A stretch of DNA of 64,000 nucleotides from Actinoplanes aureus (GCF_015704865.1 NZ_JADQTO010000022.1:115794-179793), one strand, 5' to 3'. Counted from the first letter of the stretch, positions 1-9,656 are shown. Notes: generated from the letters alone by a model not told the origin. A program made the numbers and translations.

Positions 1-3000
1 CAGCCGGTCCCAGGTGACCATCTGGCCGACGTCGAGCACACGGGACACCATGCCGCCGGTCCGGGCGCCGCCGGCCAGCCGTACCCCGTCGGCGGCGACG
101 GTGGTGCCGCTCTCCTCGCCGGTGCGCAGGCCGGCGAGCGTGTGGTCGGCCACGCCGAGCGCCGACGAGACGAACGTCGCCGGCGGCCGGTTGAGCGCCG
201 GCCACACGGTCACGTTGCCGGACCGGTCGACGCCGCGCACCCGGTAGTGGTACGTCGTCAGCGGTTTCAGCCCGGGCACCACCGCGCTGTGCTGCCGGCC
301 CCGCAGGCCGCCCGGCCAGTCGGCGAGGGCATCCGACCGCTCACCCAGTTGCAGCGTCCCGGCAGCCGACTCGTCGGTGCGCCAGGACACCGTCACCGTC
401 GCGTCCGGCCGGGGCACCACGGACACTCTCGAGACGGCCGGCGCCCGATTGTCCGCGGCGGCGGTCACCAGCCGCTGCACCGGCGAGACCGTGGTCTTGC
501 CGTCCGGCGCGGTCACCCGCACCCGGTACCAGTAGGTGGTGCCGGGCTTGAGGCCGTCCAGCCGCATGGTGCGCTTCGCGGCCTGGTTGCCGTCCACCAC
601 CTTTTCGGAGAGCCGGGCCGCGTTCGTGCCGTACTCGATCGTGGTCTGGCGGGCGGTGGTTCCGGCCAGCGCGACCTCGGCGGTCGTGGTTTCGGCCGCC
701 GGAACGGTCGCGGCCACCTCGGCGGCGGCCGGACCAGATCCGTACGCGGCCACGTACGCGCCCGCCGCGGCCGGGAACATCGCGTACTCGACGCCCTTGA
801 TCGTCGTCCTGGTGAATGCCACCGGCGTGCCCCCGCGGGTCAGCGTGGCCAGCGTTCGGCCGCCCGCTGCGACGGTGGGCACCATGCCGGTCAGCCCGCC
901 TGCCCCCGAGCCCACGTTGACCGTGAACGCGAGGTTGTCGCCCGACCACGACAGGCCCGAATACGACGACGCGTTACGCCCGTCGAGCCAGGTGAGCAGC
1001 TGCCGGGCGGTGATCAGCGGCACGCCGCGCGCCTGCGCCGAGGCGAGAATCGCGTCGCTCTCAATCTCGGTGGGATCGTCGGTGTGCACGTTCGCGGTGA
1101 AGGCGCCGTAGTAGCCCTCGGGACCGAGCGCCCGGTCGAGCAGGGTGTCCACGGTGAACGGGTAGCTCTGGTGGGACTCGTCGGTCATCTGGGTGGTGGC
1201 CTGGTAGACGTCGATGAGCCCGCCGGTCTTGGTGCTGAAGCGCATCGGCATGCCGGAGCCGGTCATGAAGCCGGGCCGGTTGGTGATCCAGGAACCAGGC
1301 CAGTAGTAGTAGTTGGTGTCGAGCCGGATGCCGTTGGCCGCCTCGACGCTGGCCTGGGTGGACCAGTCCGACCAGATGAGGCAGTGCACGCGGTGGCTGA
1401 CCGGCCCGTGTACGGCGTTGTACTTGGTGCGCCAGGTGGCGAGCTGGCTGGTGTAGTCCGCGCTCAGCGAGCTGGGCGTGAAGTTGGAGCAGCCGGTGTT
1501 GACGTGCAGGCCGACCTCGAAGCCGCGTGACTGGTAGGTGGACGCCTGGGCGTTGGTCAGCGGCGCGTTCGGGAAGAGGTACGACGAGTACCGGGCACAC
1601 TGCCAGTCCTCGACCACACAGCCCGCCGGGCTGTTGGCCGTGAACTGGTCGAACCGGGCCGCCGTGCCGCCGCGGGCGTGGTCGTCACCGGTGGCGACGA
1701 CGACCGCCTTGAGGCCGCGCGGGAAATACCAGAACCGGGGCAGCGGCTTGCGGTCGGAGTTCATCGCGCCGATCAGGTTGGCCAGCAGCCGCTGCTGCTC
1801 GTCGGCCTGCGGGATGGCGACCTTCGCCAGGTTGACCCAGTCGGGGGCACCGCCGCCGAAATACAGGTCGTCGGAGCGTATCTGCGGCGACTCGCCGTCG
1901 CGATCCTGCCCCTCCCAGGCGGGGTTGCCCTGCCGGGTGTAGACCAGCGACTGCGCCAGGTCGAAGCTGAACGCCGCGGCCTGACCGCCGTTGCCGCCGA
2001 CACCGACCAGCGACACCGCCGGATTGGTGGTCGCCGTGGTCGCGTTCGAGTACAGCGTGGCGACCGCCCGGGCGCCGTTCAGCGTGTACCGGTCGGCGGT
2101 GCCGTGGTACTGGATCGTCTGGTCGGTGATCCCCGCTCCGGGCGGCGCGGACGTGTCCACCTTGAGGTATCCCTCGGCGAGTGTGCCGGTCGTCGAGGTG
2201 AGGCCGAGCAGACCGGCCAGCTGTTTGTCCGGGCGGAAGGCGATCAGATTGCCGCCGCCGGTGACCCAGGTCGTGAACATGCCGACCTGAGCCGCGGTGA
2301 GCGGGGCCGGCCCGAGCAGCACCACGTCGTACTGGCTCAGCGTGGACGCGGTGACCGTGGACAGGTCGGCGGTGGCGAACTCGTTGAGGCCTTCGGTGCG
2401 CAGCACCTCGGCGAGGAACGAGGTGAACCCCGATGACTTGATGACGAGCACCGGCCCGCCCGGGCCCTGGTCGGGTGGCGGCGGTGGCGCGGCCCCGGTG
2501 GTGAAGCTCCAGGTGACCGGTGTCATGACGTTACCGGCGGCATCGCGGGCGCCGCTCACCGATGCGGTGTAGGTGGTCGAATAGGCCAGCGCGGCGGCCG
2601 GGGTGAAGGTGGCCGTGGTGCTCGCCGCGTCGTAGGTGGTAGTGCCGGCGACGGCGCCGGACGGTCCGGTGACCCCCAGCACGACGCTGGACCCGATGAC
2701 CGGCTCGCTGAAGGTCGCGGTGACGGCGGTGCCGGCCGGAACGCCGCCGGCACCGGGCGACGGGGCGCGCCCGGTCAGGGTCGGCGCCACGGTGTCGCTG
2801 GCCGTGGGGTTGAACACGACGTCGACCCAGTAGTTGGTCGACTGGAAGGTGCTGGTGGGGTACGCGCTCGCGCCGTACCGGTAGACGCCGTTGCCGCCGG
2901 AGGCGCCGCTGGCGAGCGCGGTCAGCGGGCCACGGGTCACCGCGGCGGACAAGCCACTGTTGGTGATCGAGTAGAAGCCCACATCGGTGTGGTACGACGC

Positions 3001-4179
3001 CACATACGTGGTGTTCGCCGTGATCGGGACCGGGTTCGGCAGGGTGGCGGTCTGCCAGCCGGTGGCGGTCTCGCCGGTGAAGGTGACCGTGGACAGGCGG
3101 GTCCCGCCGGTGTTCCAGAGCGAGCCGGTGTGCGTCCCGGTGTTTCCGGAACCCTTGTAGAACCTCAGGCCGGTGATGTAGCCGGCGGTGTTGGACCGGA
3201 ACTTGACGCCGAGCTCGACCGCGCTGTTGTCGGCGACCGCGGCGGTGGCCGGGGTGGCGGTGGACGGCCAGATCGTGCACGGACAGGCCGAACCGGCGGT
3301 GTCCAGCGTCGTGAACGACCACGAGAACGCGGTCATCGTGTTGCCGGCGGTGTCTCTGGCCCCGCTGACGGTGGCGGTGTAGACCGTGGCGGTCGCGAGT
3401 ACGGCCGACGGCGTGAACGTGACGGTTCGCGTGGCCGCGTCGTACGTGGTCGTGCCGGTCACGGCCGTACCGCCGGCCCGGAGGGCGAGGGCCGCCGTTC
3501 CGGTCTGCAGCGGCTCGTTCAGGGTGGCACTTACCGTCGTCGTGGTGGCCACGCCGGTGGCCCCCGCGGCCGGGGTGGTGCCGGTCACCGTGGGCGGTGC
3601 CGTGTCGGTGGCGTTGTTCTCGAACACGACGTCGACCCAGTAGTTCGCCGACTGCCACGTGTTGGTCGGGAAGCCGCCGCCGGTGCCGTACCGGTAGACG
3701 CCGTTGGCGCCGTCCACCCCGTCGCGCAGGGCGTGCAGCGGCGCGTTGTCGACGCCGGCCGAGGCGAAGGCCCCGTCGTCACTGGCGTACCGGCCGTTGG
3801 GTGCGTAGTACGAGGCGACGTACGTGGTGTTCGCGCTGATCGCGATCGGGGTGGCGAACGTGGCGGTCTGCCAGCCGGAGGCGGTCTCGCCGGTGAACGT
3901 GACGGTGCCCAGGTTCGTGCCGCTCGCGTTCCACAGGTGGCCGATGTGCGTACCGGTGTTGCCGCTGCCCTTGTAGAAGCGCACGCCGGTCACGAAACCG
4001 TCGGTGTCCGAACGGAACTTCACGCCGAGCTCCACCGCGGCGGTGTCCGAGTCGGACGGGTTGGCCGGCACCGCCGTGCTGGACCAGATCGAGCAGGGAC
4101 AGGGCGCGGCGGCCGCCGCCTCCGGGACGCTGAGCAGCCCGGCCAGCAGGATCAGGCACGCCACCAGTGCTTTCTTCAC
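1..4179 (-). CDS. Secreted multidomain DUF4082 / Ig-like / NodB-like protein, 3' end beyond window
   Basis: At least 1,393 residues, still open at the left edge. The GTG start at 4179 follows AAAGGAG and begins a signal peptide (MKKALVACLILLAGLL...). In order: DUF4082 (about residues 25-180), bacterial Ig-like Big_5 (187-287), a second DUF4082 (295-455), a second Big_5 (462-565), a ThuA/amidotransferase-like fold (572-760), a polysaccharide-deacetylase (NodB)-like region (818-1057, with ATGDDHARGG and EVGLHVNTGC), then two fibronectin-III-like domains. Its start lies 13 bp after the stop of the DUF4082 gene at 4193-7351, so the two are probably one transcript. They share the DUF4082-Big_5 module, as if one arose from the other by duplication. 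Likely an extracellular carbohydrate-active protein. Whether the NodB-like part is catalytic cannot be judged, and the substrate is unknown. Confidence 0.8.
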   Translation of the reverse strand, partial: MKKALVACLILLAGLLSVPEAAAAAPCPCSIWSSTAVPANPSDSDTAAVELGVKFRSDTDGFVTGVRFYKGSGNTGTHIGHLWNASGTNLGTVTFTGETASGWQTATFATPIAISANTTYVASYYAPNGRYASDDGAFASAGVDNAPLHALRDGVDGANGVYRYGTGGGFPTNTWQSANYWVDVVFENNATDTAPPTVTGTTPAAGATGVATTTTVSATLNEPLQTGTAALALRAGGTAVTGTTTYDAATRTVTFTPSAVLATATVYTATVSGARDTAGNTMTAFSWSFTTLDTAGSACPCTIWPSTATPATAAVADNSAVELGVKFRSNTAGYITGLRFYKGSGNTGTHTGSLWNTGGTRLSTVTFTGETATGWQTATLPNPVPITANTTYVASYHTDVGFYSITNSGLSAAVTRGPLTALASGASGGNGVYRYGASAYPTSTFQSTNYWVDVVFNPTASDTVAPTLTGRAPSPGAGGVPAGTAVTATFSEPVIGSSVVLGVTGPSGAVAGTTTYDAASTTATFTPAAALAYSTTYTASVSGARDAAGNVMTPVTWSFTTGAAPPPPPDQGPGGPVLVIKSSGFTSFLAEVLRTEGLNEFATADLSTVTASTLSQYDVVLLGPAPLTAAQVGMFTTWVTGGGNLIAFRPDKQLAGLLGLTSTTGTLAEGYLKVDTSAPPGAGITDQTIQYHGTADRYTLNGARAVATLYSNATTATTNPAVSLVGVGGNGGQAAAFSFDLAQSLVYTRQGNPAWEGQDRDGESPQIRSDDLYFGGGAPDWVNLAKVAIPQADEQQRLLANLIGAMNSDRKPLPRFWYFPRGLKAVVVATGDDHARGGTAARFDQFTANSPAGCVVEDWQCARYSSYLFPNAPLTNAQASTYQSRGFEVGLHVNTGCSNFTPSSLSADYTSQLATWRTKYNAVHGPVSHRVHCLIWSDWSTQASVEAANGIRLDTNYYYWPGSWITNRPGFMTGSGMPMRFSTKTGGLIDVYQATTQMTDESHQSYPFTVDTLLDRALGPEGYYGAFTANVHTDDPTEIESDAILASAQARGVPLITARQLLTWLDGRNASSYSGLSWSGDNLAFTVNVGSGAGGLTGMVPTVAAGGRTLATLTRGGTPVAFTRTTIKGVEYAMFPAAAGAYVAAYGSGPAAAEVAATVPAAETTTAEVALAGTTARQTTIEYGTNAARLSEKVVDGNQAAKRTMRLDGLKPGTTYWYRVRVTAPDGKTTVSPVQRLVTAAADNRAPAVSRVSVVPRPDATVTVSWRTDESAAGTLQLGERSDALADWPGGLRGRQHSAVVPGLKPLTTYHYRVRGVDRSGNVTVWPALNRPPATFVSSALGVADHTLAGLRTGEESGTTVAADGVRLAGGARTGGMVSRVLDVGQMVTWDRL

Positions 4180-4192
4180 GAGAGCACTCCTT

Positions 4193-7100
4193 TCAGGCAC
4201 CTGGTGCGAAGACGACGTCGACCCAGTAGTTGCTCGACTGCCACGTACCGGTGGGGAAGCCCCCGCCGCTGCCGTACCGGTAGAGCCCGTTGGCGCCGTC
4301 GGCGCCGTCCCGCAACGCGTGCAACGGGCCGTTGTCGGCGCCGGAGCTCGCGAAGTAGCCGGTGTCCCCGGCGTAGCGCCCGACCGGCGCGTAGTAGGAC
4401 ACGATGTAGGTGGTGTTCGCGGTGATCGGCACCGGCGCCGCGAAGGTCGCGGTCTGCCAGCCGGTGGCCGACTCGCCGGTGAAGGTGACCGTGCCCAGTA
4501 GCGTGCCGGTCGAGGTCCACAGATGGCCGACATGGGTGCCGGTGTTGCCGCTGCCCTTGTAGAAGCGGACGCCGGTGACCCGCCCGGCGACGTCGGACCG
4601 GAACCGCATGCCGAGTTCGACCGCCGCGGTGTCCGAGTCGGCCGGCGTGCCCGGCGTCGCGGTGGCCGGCCACACCGAGAGGGTGGCGCCGGTCGCCGGC
4701 CCGGTGGTGAACGACCAGGACACCGCGGCCATCGTGTTGCCGGCGAGGTCCTTCGCGCCGCTGACCGTCGCGGTGTAGGTGGTGTTCGCGGCGAGCGCCG
4801 CGGCCGGGGTGAAGGTCGCCGTGCCGGTGCCCGGATCATAAGCCGTCGTGCCCGCCGTGTTGGACAGGCTCATGGTGACCGTGCCGCCCTGCACCGGCTC
4901 GCTGAAGGCGGCACTCACCTTGGTTCCGGTCGCCACGCCGGTCGCGCCGGGCGCGGGGGTACGCGTGGTGACGGTCGGCGCCGTGGTGTCGGGCGTGCCG
5001 TTGCCCGGGTTGAAGACCACGTCGACGTAGTAGTTGGCGCTCTCCCACGACTGGGTCGGGAAGCCCGAGCCGAAGCGGTAGACACCGTTGACGCCGTCCA
5101 CGCCGTCCCTGAGCGCGTGCAGCGGGGCGTTGTCGACGCCCTGGGTGAGGAAGTAGTTCGGGTCGCCGGCGTAGTGGCCGTTCGGCGCGTAGTACGAGAC
5201 GACATAGGTGGTGTTCGGGGTCAGCGTCACCGGCGTGGACAGGTTGGCCTGCTGCCAGCCGGACGCCGACTCGCCGGTGAAGGTGACCGTCGCCAGCTGG
5301 GTGCCGGTGTTCGACCACAGCCGCCCGACGTGTGTGCCGGTGTTGGTGCTGCTCTTGTAGAACCGGATCGCGGTGACCTGGCCCGCCACGTCCACCCGGA
5401 ACCTCGTGCCGACCTCGGTGCCGGTGCCGTCCGGGTCGGCCGGGACGGCCGGGGTGATGCTCGAGCCCCAGATGGTGCACGGGCAGGTACGCGGGACGAC
5501 GGTGACGGCCCGGGACGTGTCGGCGCCGACGTTGCCGCTGTCGTCGGTGGCCCGTACCCGGATCGTGGTCGCACCCGTGTTGCCGGGCCGCCAGGTGTAG
5601 GTCCAGGTGGCGCGGCCGCTGGCCGCGTGCCAGCTGGACCCGTTGTCGGTGGAGACCTCGACGCCGCCGACCACGCCGCCGCCGGTGTCGGTCGCGGTGC
5701 CGGAGATGACCGTCGTCGAGCCGGCCTGCACCGTCGTACCGGCGGCCGGCGCGGTGATGGCCGCGGACGGGGCGGCGGTGTCGGTGGAGGCGATGGCCGG
5801 GGTCAGGCCGGACTGCAGTGTGCCCGGCTGCACACCCATGTCCGCCAGCAGGTTGACGGTGGCCTGCCGCATCGGGGTGCTGGCCGCGCCGGACCCGCGG
5901 TCGTGGTTGCTGTCCAGACCCCAGGACCACTGCACGGTACCGGCGCCGAAGACCAGGGCGCCGCTCGGCGCGCGGTAGAGGGTCAGGTGGTGGGTGGCGC
6001 TGCCGGTGTCGTACGTCGAGCCGTAGTCCTGGAGCACCTGCACGCCGGAGTCGCTGGTCGTGGAGAGCCGGATCAGGCCGCGCGGACGGAAACCGTTGTC
6101 GGCGTCCTCGTCCCACTCGTAGCCGACGGTCCCGCTGCCCAGGGTGGCGGTGGCGCCGGCGGGCTGTGTGGCGACCGGGGTGTCGCGCCAGAACCGCATC
6201 TTGCCGTCCGCCGCCGGGACCTCCAGGCTGACCGTGCCGGCGTTGACCTTGAAGCTGGTGCCGGTCAGCGCGTTCTCCGGGCGGTTGCCGTCGGCCGGCG
6301 GGCTGAACCGCGGGTCGCGCCAGGTGCCGGTCCACGCCGCGGTCGGGTCGATCTTCCCGTTCGCGTGGGTCTCCTTGTAACAGACCATGGTCCGGTACGA
6401 ATTCTCCCAGCGGGTCTTCCAGAACACCTCGTTGCCGCTGAAGAAGGCCAGGTTGACGCCGGCGTCCCGGGCCGCCTCCACGTTGGCCCGCTGCGGCCCC
6501 GACCAGTACTCGTCGTGACCGACCGACAGGAACGCCTTGTGGTTGCGCAGCCGCGCGCCGTCGCGGTCGGCGTCGACGCCGGCGATGTAGCTGACGTCGT
6601 AGCCGTTGGCCTCGAGCCACCGCACCATCGGGTACTCGGCGTTGAAGACGAAGTCCTCGGCGCCGGTCCCGCGGGTGGTGATCGGCCGGTTGTAGCTCAC
6701 CTTGTAGGCACGCCCGGCCGGTGAACCGGCGTACAGGCTGTTGCCGCCGTACTTGTTGTAGGCCTGCCAGGTCGAATCGGACGTCTGGAAGACGACGTCC
6801 GAACGGCGGGCGTCGTCGCGCACCACGAACACGATGTGGCTGGCCCCGGCGGTGCCGTCGGTCCGGACGAGCCGGGCGAAGTAGATGCCGGATACCGCGG
6901 AGGACGGCACCGGCCACGACGCCGACACCGCCCAGTTGCCGCAGTCGACCAGACCGGTGCCGGGGTCGCTCAGGCAGTCCGGCTGGGTCTGCCGGCCGAC
7001 CGGGTTGACCGACGTGATGAGCCGTGCGCCGCTGCCGCCGTAGTAGCCCATCCGGTAGATGTCGAGACGGTACGACGCGGCAGACGACTTGATCTTGAAG

Positions 7101-7351
7101 TTGACCGGCTCGCCGACGTTGACGCTGATCTGCGTACTGAAGCCCTGCAGCGCCTCGCTGCCGGCACCGGAGCCGGGAACGTCCCAGGTGGTCCTGGGCG
7201 TGCCGGGTTTGGTGTTCTCGCAAGCGATCGGATTGATCAGCGGCGCGCACGCGTCGGCGGCGGCCGGCCCGGCCCAGGGCACCGACAGACCGGCGACGGC
7301 GAGGGTCAGCACCAGCAGCGACCGCCACCGGTTGTTCCTACGAGTACGCAC
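4193..7351 (-). CDS. Secreted N,N-dimethylformamidase-beta-like / Ig / DUF4082 protein
   Basis: 1,052 residues. I place the start at the GTG at 7351, eight bases after GGGGGAGG, because an upstream ATG at 7411 would put about 20 arginine-rich residues before the signal peptide (RSLLVLTLAVAGLSVPWAG). The N-terminal half (about residues 30-500) resembles the C-terminal domain of the N,N-dimethylformamidase beta subunit (RMGYYGGSGARLI, SVGHDEYWSG, FFSGNEVFWKTRWE). An Ig-like domain (about 525-620), DUF4082, Big_5 and a second DUF4082 follow. In actinomycetes this fold occurs mostly in secreted proteins of unknown substrate, so amidase activity is not implied. It is the first gene of a two-gene operon. 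Confidence 0.85.
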   Translation of the reverse strand: MRTRRNNRWRSLLVLTLAVAGLSVPWAGPAAADACAPLINPIACENTKPGTPRTTWDVPGSGAGSEALQGFSTQISVNVGEPVNFKIKSSAASYRLDIYRMGYYGGSGARLITSVNPVGRQTQPDCLSDPGTGLVDCGNWAVSASWPVPSSAVSGIYFARLVRTDGTAGASHIVFVVRDDARRSDVVFQTSDSTWQAYNKYGGNSLYAGSPAGRAYKVSYNRPITTRGTGAEDFVFNAEYPMVRWLEANGYDVSYIAGVDADRDGARLRNHKAFLSVGHDEYWSGPQRANVEAARDAGVNLAFFSGNEVFWKTRWENSYRTMVCYKETHANGKIDPTAAWTGTWRDPRFSPPADGNRPENALTGTSFKVNAGTVSLEVPAADGKMRFWRDTPVATQPAGATATLGSGTVGYEWDEDADNGFRPRGLIRLSTTSDSGVQVLQDYGSTYDTGSATHHLTLYRAPSGALVFGAGTVQWSWGLDSNHDRGSGAASTPMRQATVNLLADMGVQPGTLQSGLTPAIASTDTAAPSAAITAPAAGTTVQAGSTTVISGTATDTGGGVVGGVEVSTDNGSSWHAASGRATWTYTWRPGNTGATTIRVRATDDSGNVGADTSRAVTVVPRTCPCTIWGSSITPAVPADPDGTGTEVGTRFRVDVAGQVTAIRFYKSSTNTGTHVGRLWSNTGTQLATVTFTGESASGWQQANLSTPVTLTPNTTYVVSYYAPNGHYAGDPNYFLTQGVDNAPLHALRDGVDGVNGVYRFGSGFPTQSWESANYYVDVVFNPGNGTPDTTAPTVTTRTPAPGATGVATGTKVSAAFSEPVQGGTVTMSLSNTAGTTAYDPGTGTATFTPAAALAANTTYTATVSGAKDLAGNTMAAVSWSFTTGPATGATLSVWPATATPGTPADSDTAAVELGMRFRSDVAGRVTGVRFYKGSGNTGTHVGHLWTSTGTLLGTVTFTGESATGWQTATFAAPVPITANTTYIVSYYAPVGRYAGDTGYFASSGADNGPLHALRDGADGANGLYRYGSGGGFPTGTWQSSNYWVDVVFAPGA

Positions 7352-7507
7352 TGGTAATCGCCTCCCCCGTCGAGCACGCCGAAAGCACCTGCGTAGATCA
7401 TGCAAATACATCGATGCGATATCTGTCGTTCGGACGACATGCTCGCCAGTCCTGGGCGAAGTGCGAAACTAATCAGCCCGATCGGCGCCATGATCGTGGC
7501 CCACACG

Positions 7508-7554
7508 GATCGGCGAACCCGCCGATCATGCGAGCACCCTGCCCCTTCGGGCAG
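7508..7554 (-). terminator. Two hairpins downstream of the ArsR-like gene
   Basis: GATCGGCG-aacc-CGCCGATC (7508-7527, eight perfect pairs) and CTGCCC-cttc-GGGCAG (7539-7554) lie just after the stop of the minus-strand ArsR-like gene, in its direction of transcription. There is no T-tract, as is usual in actinomycetes. The rest of 7352-7566 holds the promoter region of the DUF4082 operon; I see no clear -35/-10 there. Confidence 0.5.
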
Positions 7555-7566
7555 CGTGCGGGGGTA

Positions 7567-8667
7567 CTACCTGTTACCGGCGGTCGCGCTGGGGCGGCGC
7601 GCCGCTGCCCGATCGCGCGGGAGAGCGGGGACGGGCCGAATCGGCGGGACGGCGCGTGCGCGTACCGCTGAATCAGCGTGACCGGTGGACGAACCTTGAC
7701 CACCGCAGTCGGCTGACACCAGGTCGCGGGAGAGGGCGGTGGCCTGATGTACCACCGCTCCGCCGTCGCGGCGGCTGGATACCAGGCCGGCGGCCCGGAG
7801 CGCGGCCAGGTGCTCGGACGACGACGACACGCTGATTCCTACCTGCCGGGCGATCGACGACGTGGTGTGCCGGCCGGGACCGGCGGCGTGGATCAGTACC
7901 GCGGTGCGGGTCCGGCCGAGCAGGCCGGCCAGGGGGTCCGGCGTGGTCCGGCGGCTGTCCGGCACCGTCGCCGGCTCGACCGGATAGACCACCAGGGCCG
8001 GCCGGTCCGGCGCGACAAGCACCCGGGGGCGGGGTCCGGCGAACGGTGACGGCACCAGGATCAGGCCGTGCCCGCCGAGTCGCACCTCGCCGGCCTGCCA
8101 GGCGTCGACCTCCAGCACCGGCGCCCGCCACCGGATCGCCTGATGCAGGCCGGTGAGGACGCCCTCGGCACCGGACAGCGCATAGCGGCTCGCGGCCTCG
8201 CTCACCACCTGGCGGTGCGTGCGGTTCAGCGCCGGCCAGTCCGGCGCCAGCACCCGGTGGAAGTACGACCGCATGGCGTCGACGAGCGCGCCCAGCACCA
8301 GCGGGTCGGCGGACGCGAACCGGCGGCGCGCGGCGCTGACCGGAGTGTGTGCGTACGCCGCGGACACCTCCGCCCGGATCCGTTTCGCCGGCGTCGAGCG
8401 GATCGCTTCCAGGCCGTCCTCGATGGACGTCAGACCCTCCAGGGGCGTCACGAAGTCCGGCACGAATCCCTGGGACGGCAACAGGTGGTGCAGCGGGCGC
8501 AACGCCGGCGCGGACTCGGCGACCCGGCGCGCCAGCGTCGGGAGGCAGGCGGCCACGAACGGTTGCCGCAGCGCCTGGCTGGCGAGCAGCACGGTGCCGG
8601 CCGGATGCAGCCGGTCGGCGAAGCGGATCCGCGTCAGGTCCGCCGGTTCCAGCCACAGGCGCAACAT
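7567..8667 (-). CDS. ArsR-family winged-helix transcriptional regulator
   Basis: 366 residues, much longer than minimal ArsR proteins (about 100). The first 240 or so residues form the uncharacterised N-terminal domain of this actinobacterial subfamily. The winged helix is near the C-terminus (HTTSSIARQVGISVSSSSEH, then LRAAGLVSSRRDGGAVVHQ). The last 40 residues or so are low-complexity, Arg/Pro-rich, and encoded by the antisense of dispersed repeat copy A (7571-7686), so the ancestral stop was probably upstream. Divergent from the esterase lipoprotein; the shared promoter region carries a palindrome. Ligand unknown; I see no metal-binding cysteine pair. Confidence 0.8.
   Translation of the reverse strand: MLRLWLEPADLTRIRFADRLHPAGTVLLASQALRQPFVAACLPTLARRVAESAPALRPLHHLLPSQGFVPDFVTPLEGLTSIEDGLEAIRSTPAKRIRAEVSAAYAHTPVSAARRRFASADPLVLGALVDAMRSYFHRVLAPDWPALNRTHRQVVSEAASRYALSGAEGVLTGLHQAIRWRAPVLEVDAWQAGEVRLGGHGLILVPSPFAGPRPRVLVAPDRPALVVYPVEPATVPDSRRTTPDPLAGLLGRTRTAVLIHAAGPGRHTTSSIARQVGISVSSSSEHLAALRAAGLVSSRRDGGAVVHQATALSRDLVSADCGGQGSSTGHADSAVRARAVPPIRPVPALPRDRAAARRPSATAGNR
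7571..7686 (+). repeat. Dispersed intergenic repeat, copy A
   Basis: Contains all the family blocks: CTGTTaCCGGCGGTCGCGCT, then GCGGGAGAGCGGGGACGG, then TCGGCGGGACGG, a CGTACC box and a terminal GTGACCGG. It overlaps the 3' end of the minus-strand ArsR-like gene, which reads through it in antisense. Other copies: 24658-24770, 37160-37284, 53209-53330 and 63615-63723. Confidence 0.75.
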
Positions 8668-8706
8668 CCGGACAGCTTGCCAGCCTTTCGGCGAGCACCG
8701 AAACCG

Positions 8707-8730
8707 TTGACCGGCCAGGAGTCCTGGCCG
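8707..8730. promoter_or_regulatory. Palindromic operator candidate between ArsR-like gene and esterase lipoprotein
   Basis: GGCCAGGA-g-TCCTGGCC (8713-8729) is a perfect 8+1+8 palindrome immediately after TTGACC (8707-8712), a possible -35 for the plus-strand lipoprotein. Its place in the divergent region suits an ArsR-family operator. No convincing -10 was found. Confidence 0.45.
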
Positions 8731-8771
8731 AGCCTCCTGACGTGGCGGTCGACAGAGACGAGGGATGATAG

Positions 8772-9656
8772 GTGCGGCGTTCGATCTTGATCATGGGCGT
8801 GGTGTGCGCTCTGCTGCTCGCCGGATGCGGCGAGGAGACGCCGGCGGCGACACCTCCGGCGTCGGAGGCGCCGGCGCAGCGGCCCGCGGCCGGCGACCAC
8901 AAGCTCACGCTCCAGGTCGCCGGCAAGGAACGCACCTTTCTGGTGCACGCTCCCCCGGGCTACACCGGCGACAAACCCGTGCCGCTGGTGGTCGGCCTGC
9001 ACTTCTATCCGGGTTCCGGCGAGCGGCTACGGGACATGATCGAGATGGACGCCAAGGCCGACGAGCACGGGTTCCTGGTCGCCTACCCGGACGGGGTGGC
9101 CGGCGGCTTCAACGCGCTGATCTGCTGTGGCGCCGAGGATGACGTCGCGTTCCTCAAGGCGCTCACCGATCGGCTGATCGCCGACTGGGGTGTGGACGCC
9201 GACCGGGTGTACGCCACCGGCATCTCCAACGGCGCCGACATGAGCTTCCGGGCCGCGGTCGAGGCGACCGGCGTGTTCGCCGCGATCGGGGCGGTGAGCG
9301 GCGGACTCGGCGGTCCCCGCCTGGCGGACCCCGGCTTCATGCCGAAGAAACCGGTCTCGGTGGTGACCATCATCGGCGGCCTGGACCAGTACTACGAAGC
9401 GTTCCAGGCCGGCCTGAAGACGTGGCGGGAGCGGCTGAAGTGCGCACCCGTCAAGAACCCGGCGAGCGGCATGAAAGGCGTCGAGCGATCCAGCGCCCGG
9501 TGTGCCGACGGTTCGGACCTCGAGGTGTACGTCGTCGCCGACATGGGCCACTCCTGGCCGGGAGCGAAGAACGGGCAGATGGCCCTGCCGGACGCGCCGA
9601 TCGTGGCGACGGACGTCCTGTGGGACTTCTTTGCCGCCCATCCCCGCATCAGCTGA
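8772..9656 (+). CDS. Lipoprotein esterase of the LpqC / PHB-depolymerase-like family
   Basis: 294 residues from a GTG start after AGGGATGATAG. A lipoprotein signal (LLLAGC, Cys about 17) predicts an outer-face membrane anchor. Alpha/beta-hydrolase features: nucleophile elbow GISNG (GxSxG) near residue 157, an oxyanion-type LHFYPGSG segment, and the catalytic His in MGHSWPG near the C-terminus. These match the Esterase_PHB/LpqC family (secreted polyhydroxybutyrate depolymerase- or feruloyl-esterase-like enzymes). True substrate unknown. It overlaps the mannitol-dehydrogenase-family gene tail-to-tail by 8 bp and is divergent from the ArsR-like regulator, which may control it. Confidence 0.85.
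   Translation: MRRSILIMGVVCALLLAGCGEETPAATPPASEAPAQRPAAGDHKLTLQVAGKERTFLVHAPPGYTGDKPVPLVVGLHFYPGSGERLRDMIEMDAKADEHGFLVAYPDGVAGGFNALICCGAEDDVAFLKALTDRLIADWGVDADRVYATGISNGADMSFRAAVEATGVFAAIGAVSGGLGGPRLADPGFMPKKPVSVVTIIGGLDQYYEAFQAGLKTWRERLKCAPVKNPASGMKGVERSSARCADGSDLEVYVVADMGHSWPGAKNGQMALPDAPIVATDVLWDFFAAHPRIS

Noticed and set aside
142..1530. Long plus-strand ORF of 462 codons at the left edge
   Set aside because: Arg/Gly/Val-rich shadow of the minus-strand DUF4082 gene, whose recognisable domains run through the whole interval; the same holds for the long plus-strand frames at 4523-6724 and 9502-12147.
7409..7500. Short plus-strand ORFs in the gap upstream of the DUF4082 operon
   Set aside because: No ribosome-binding site, no recognisable domain, and they run into repeat copy A.
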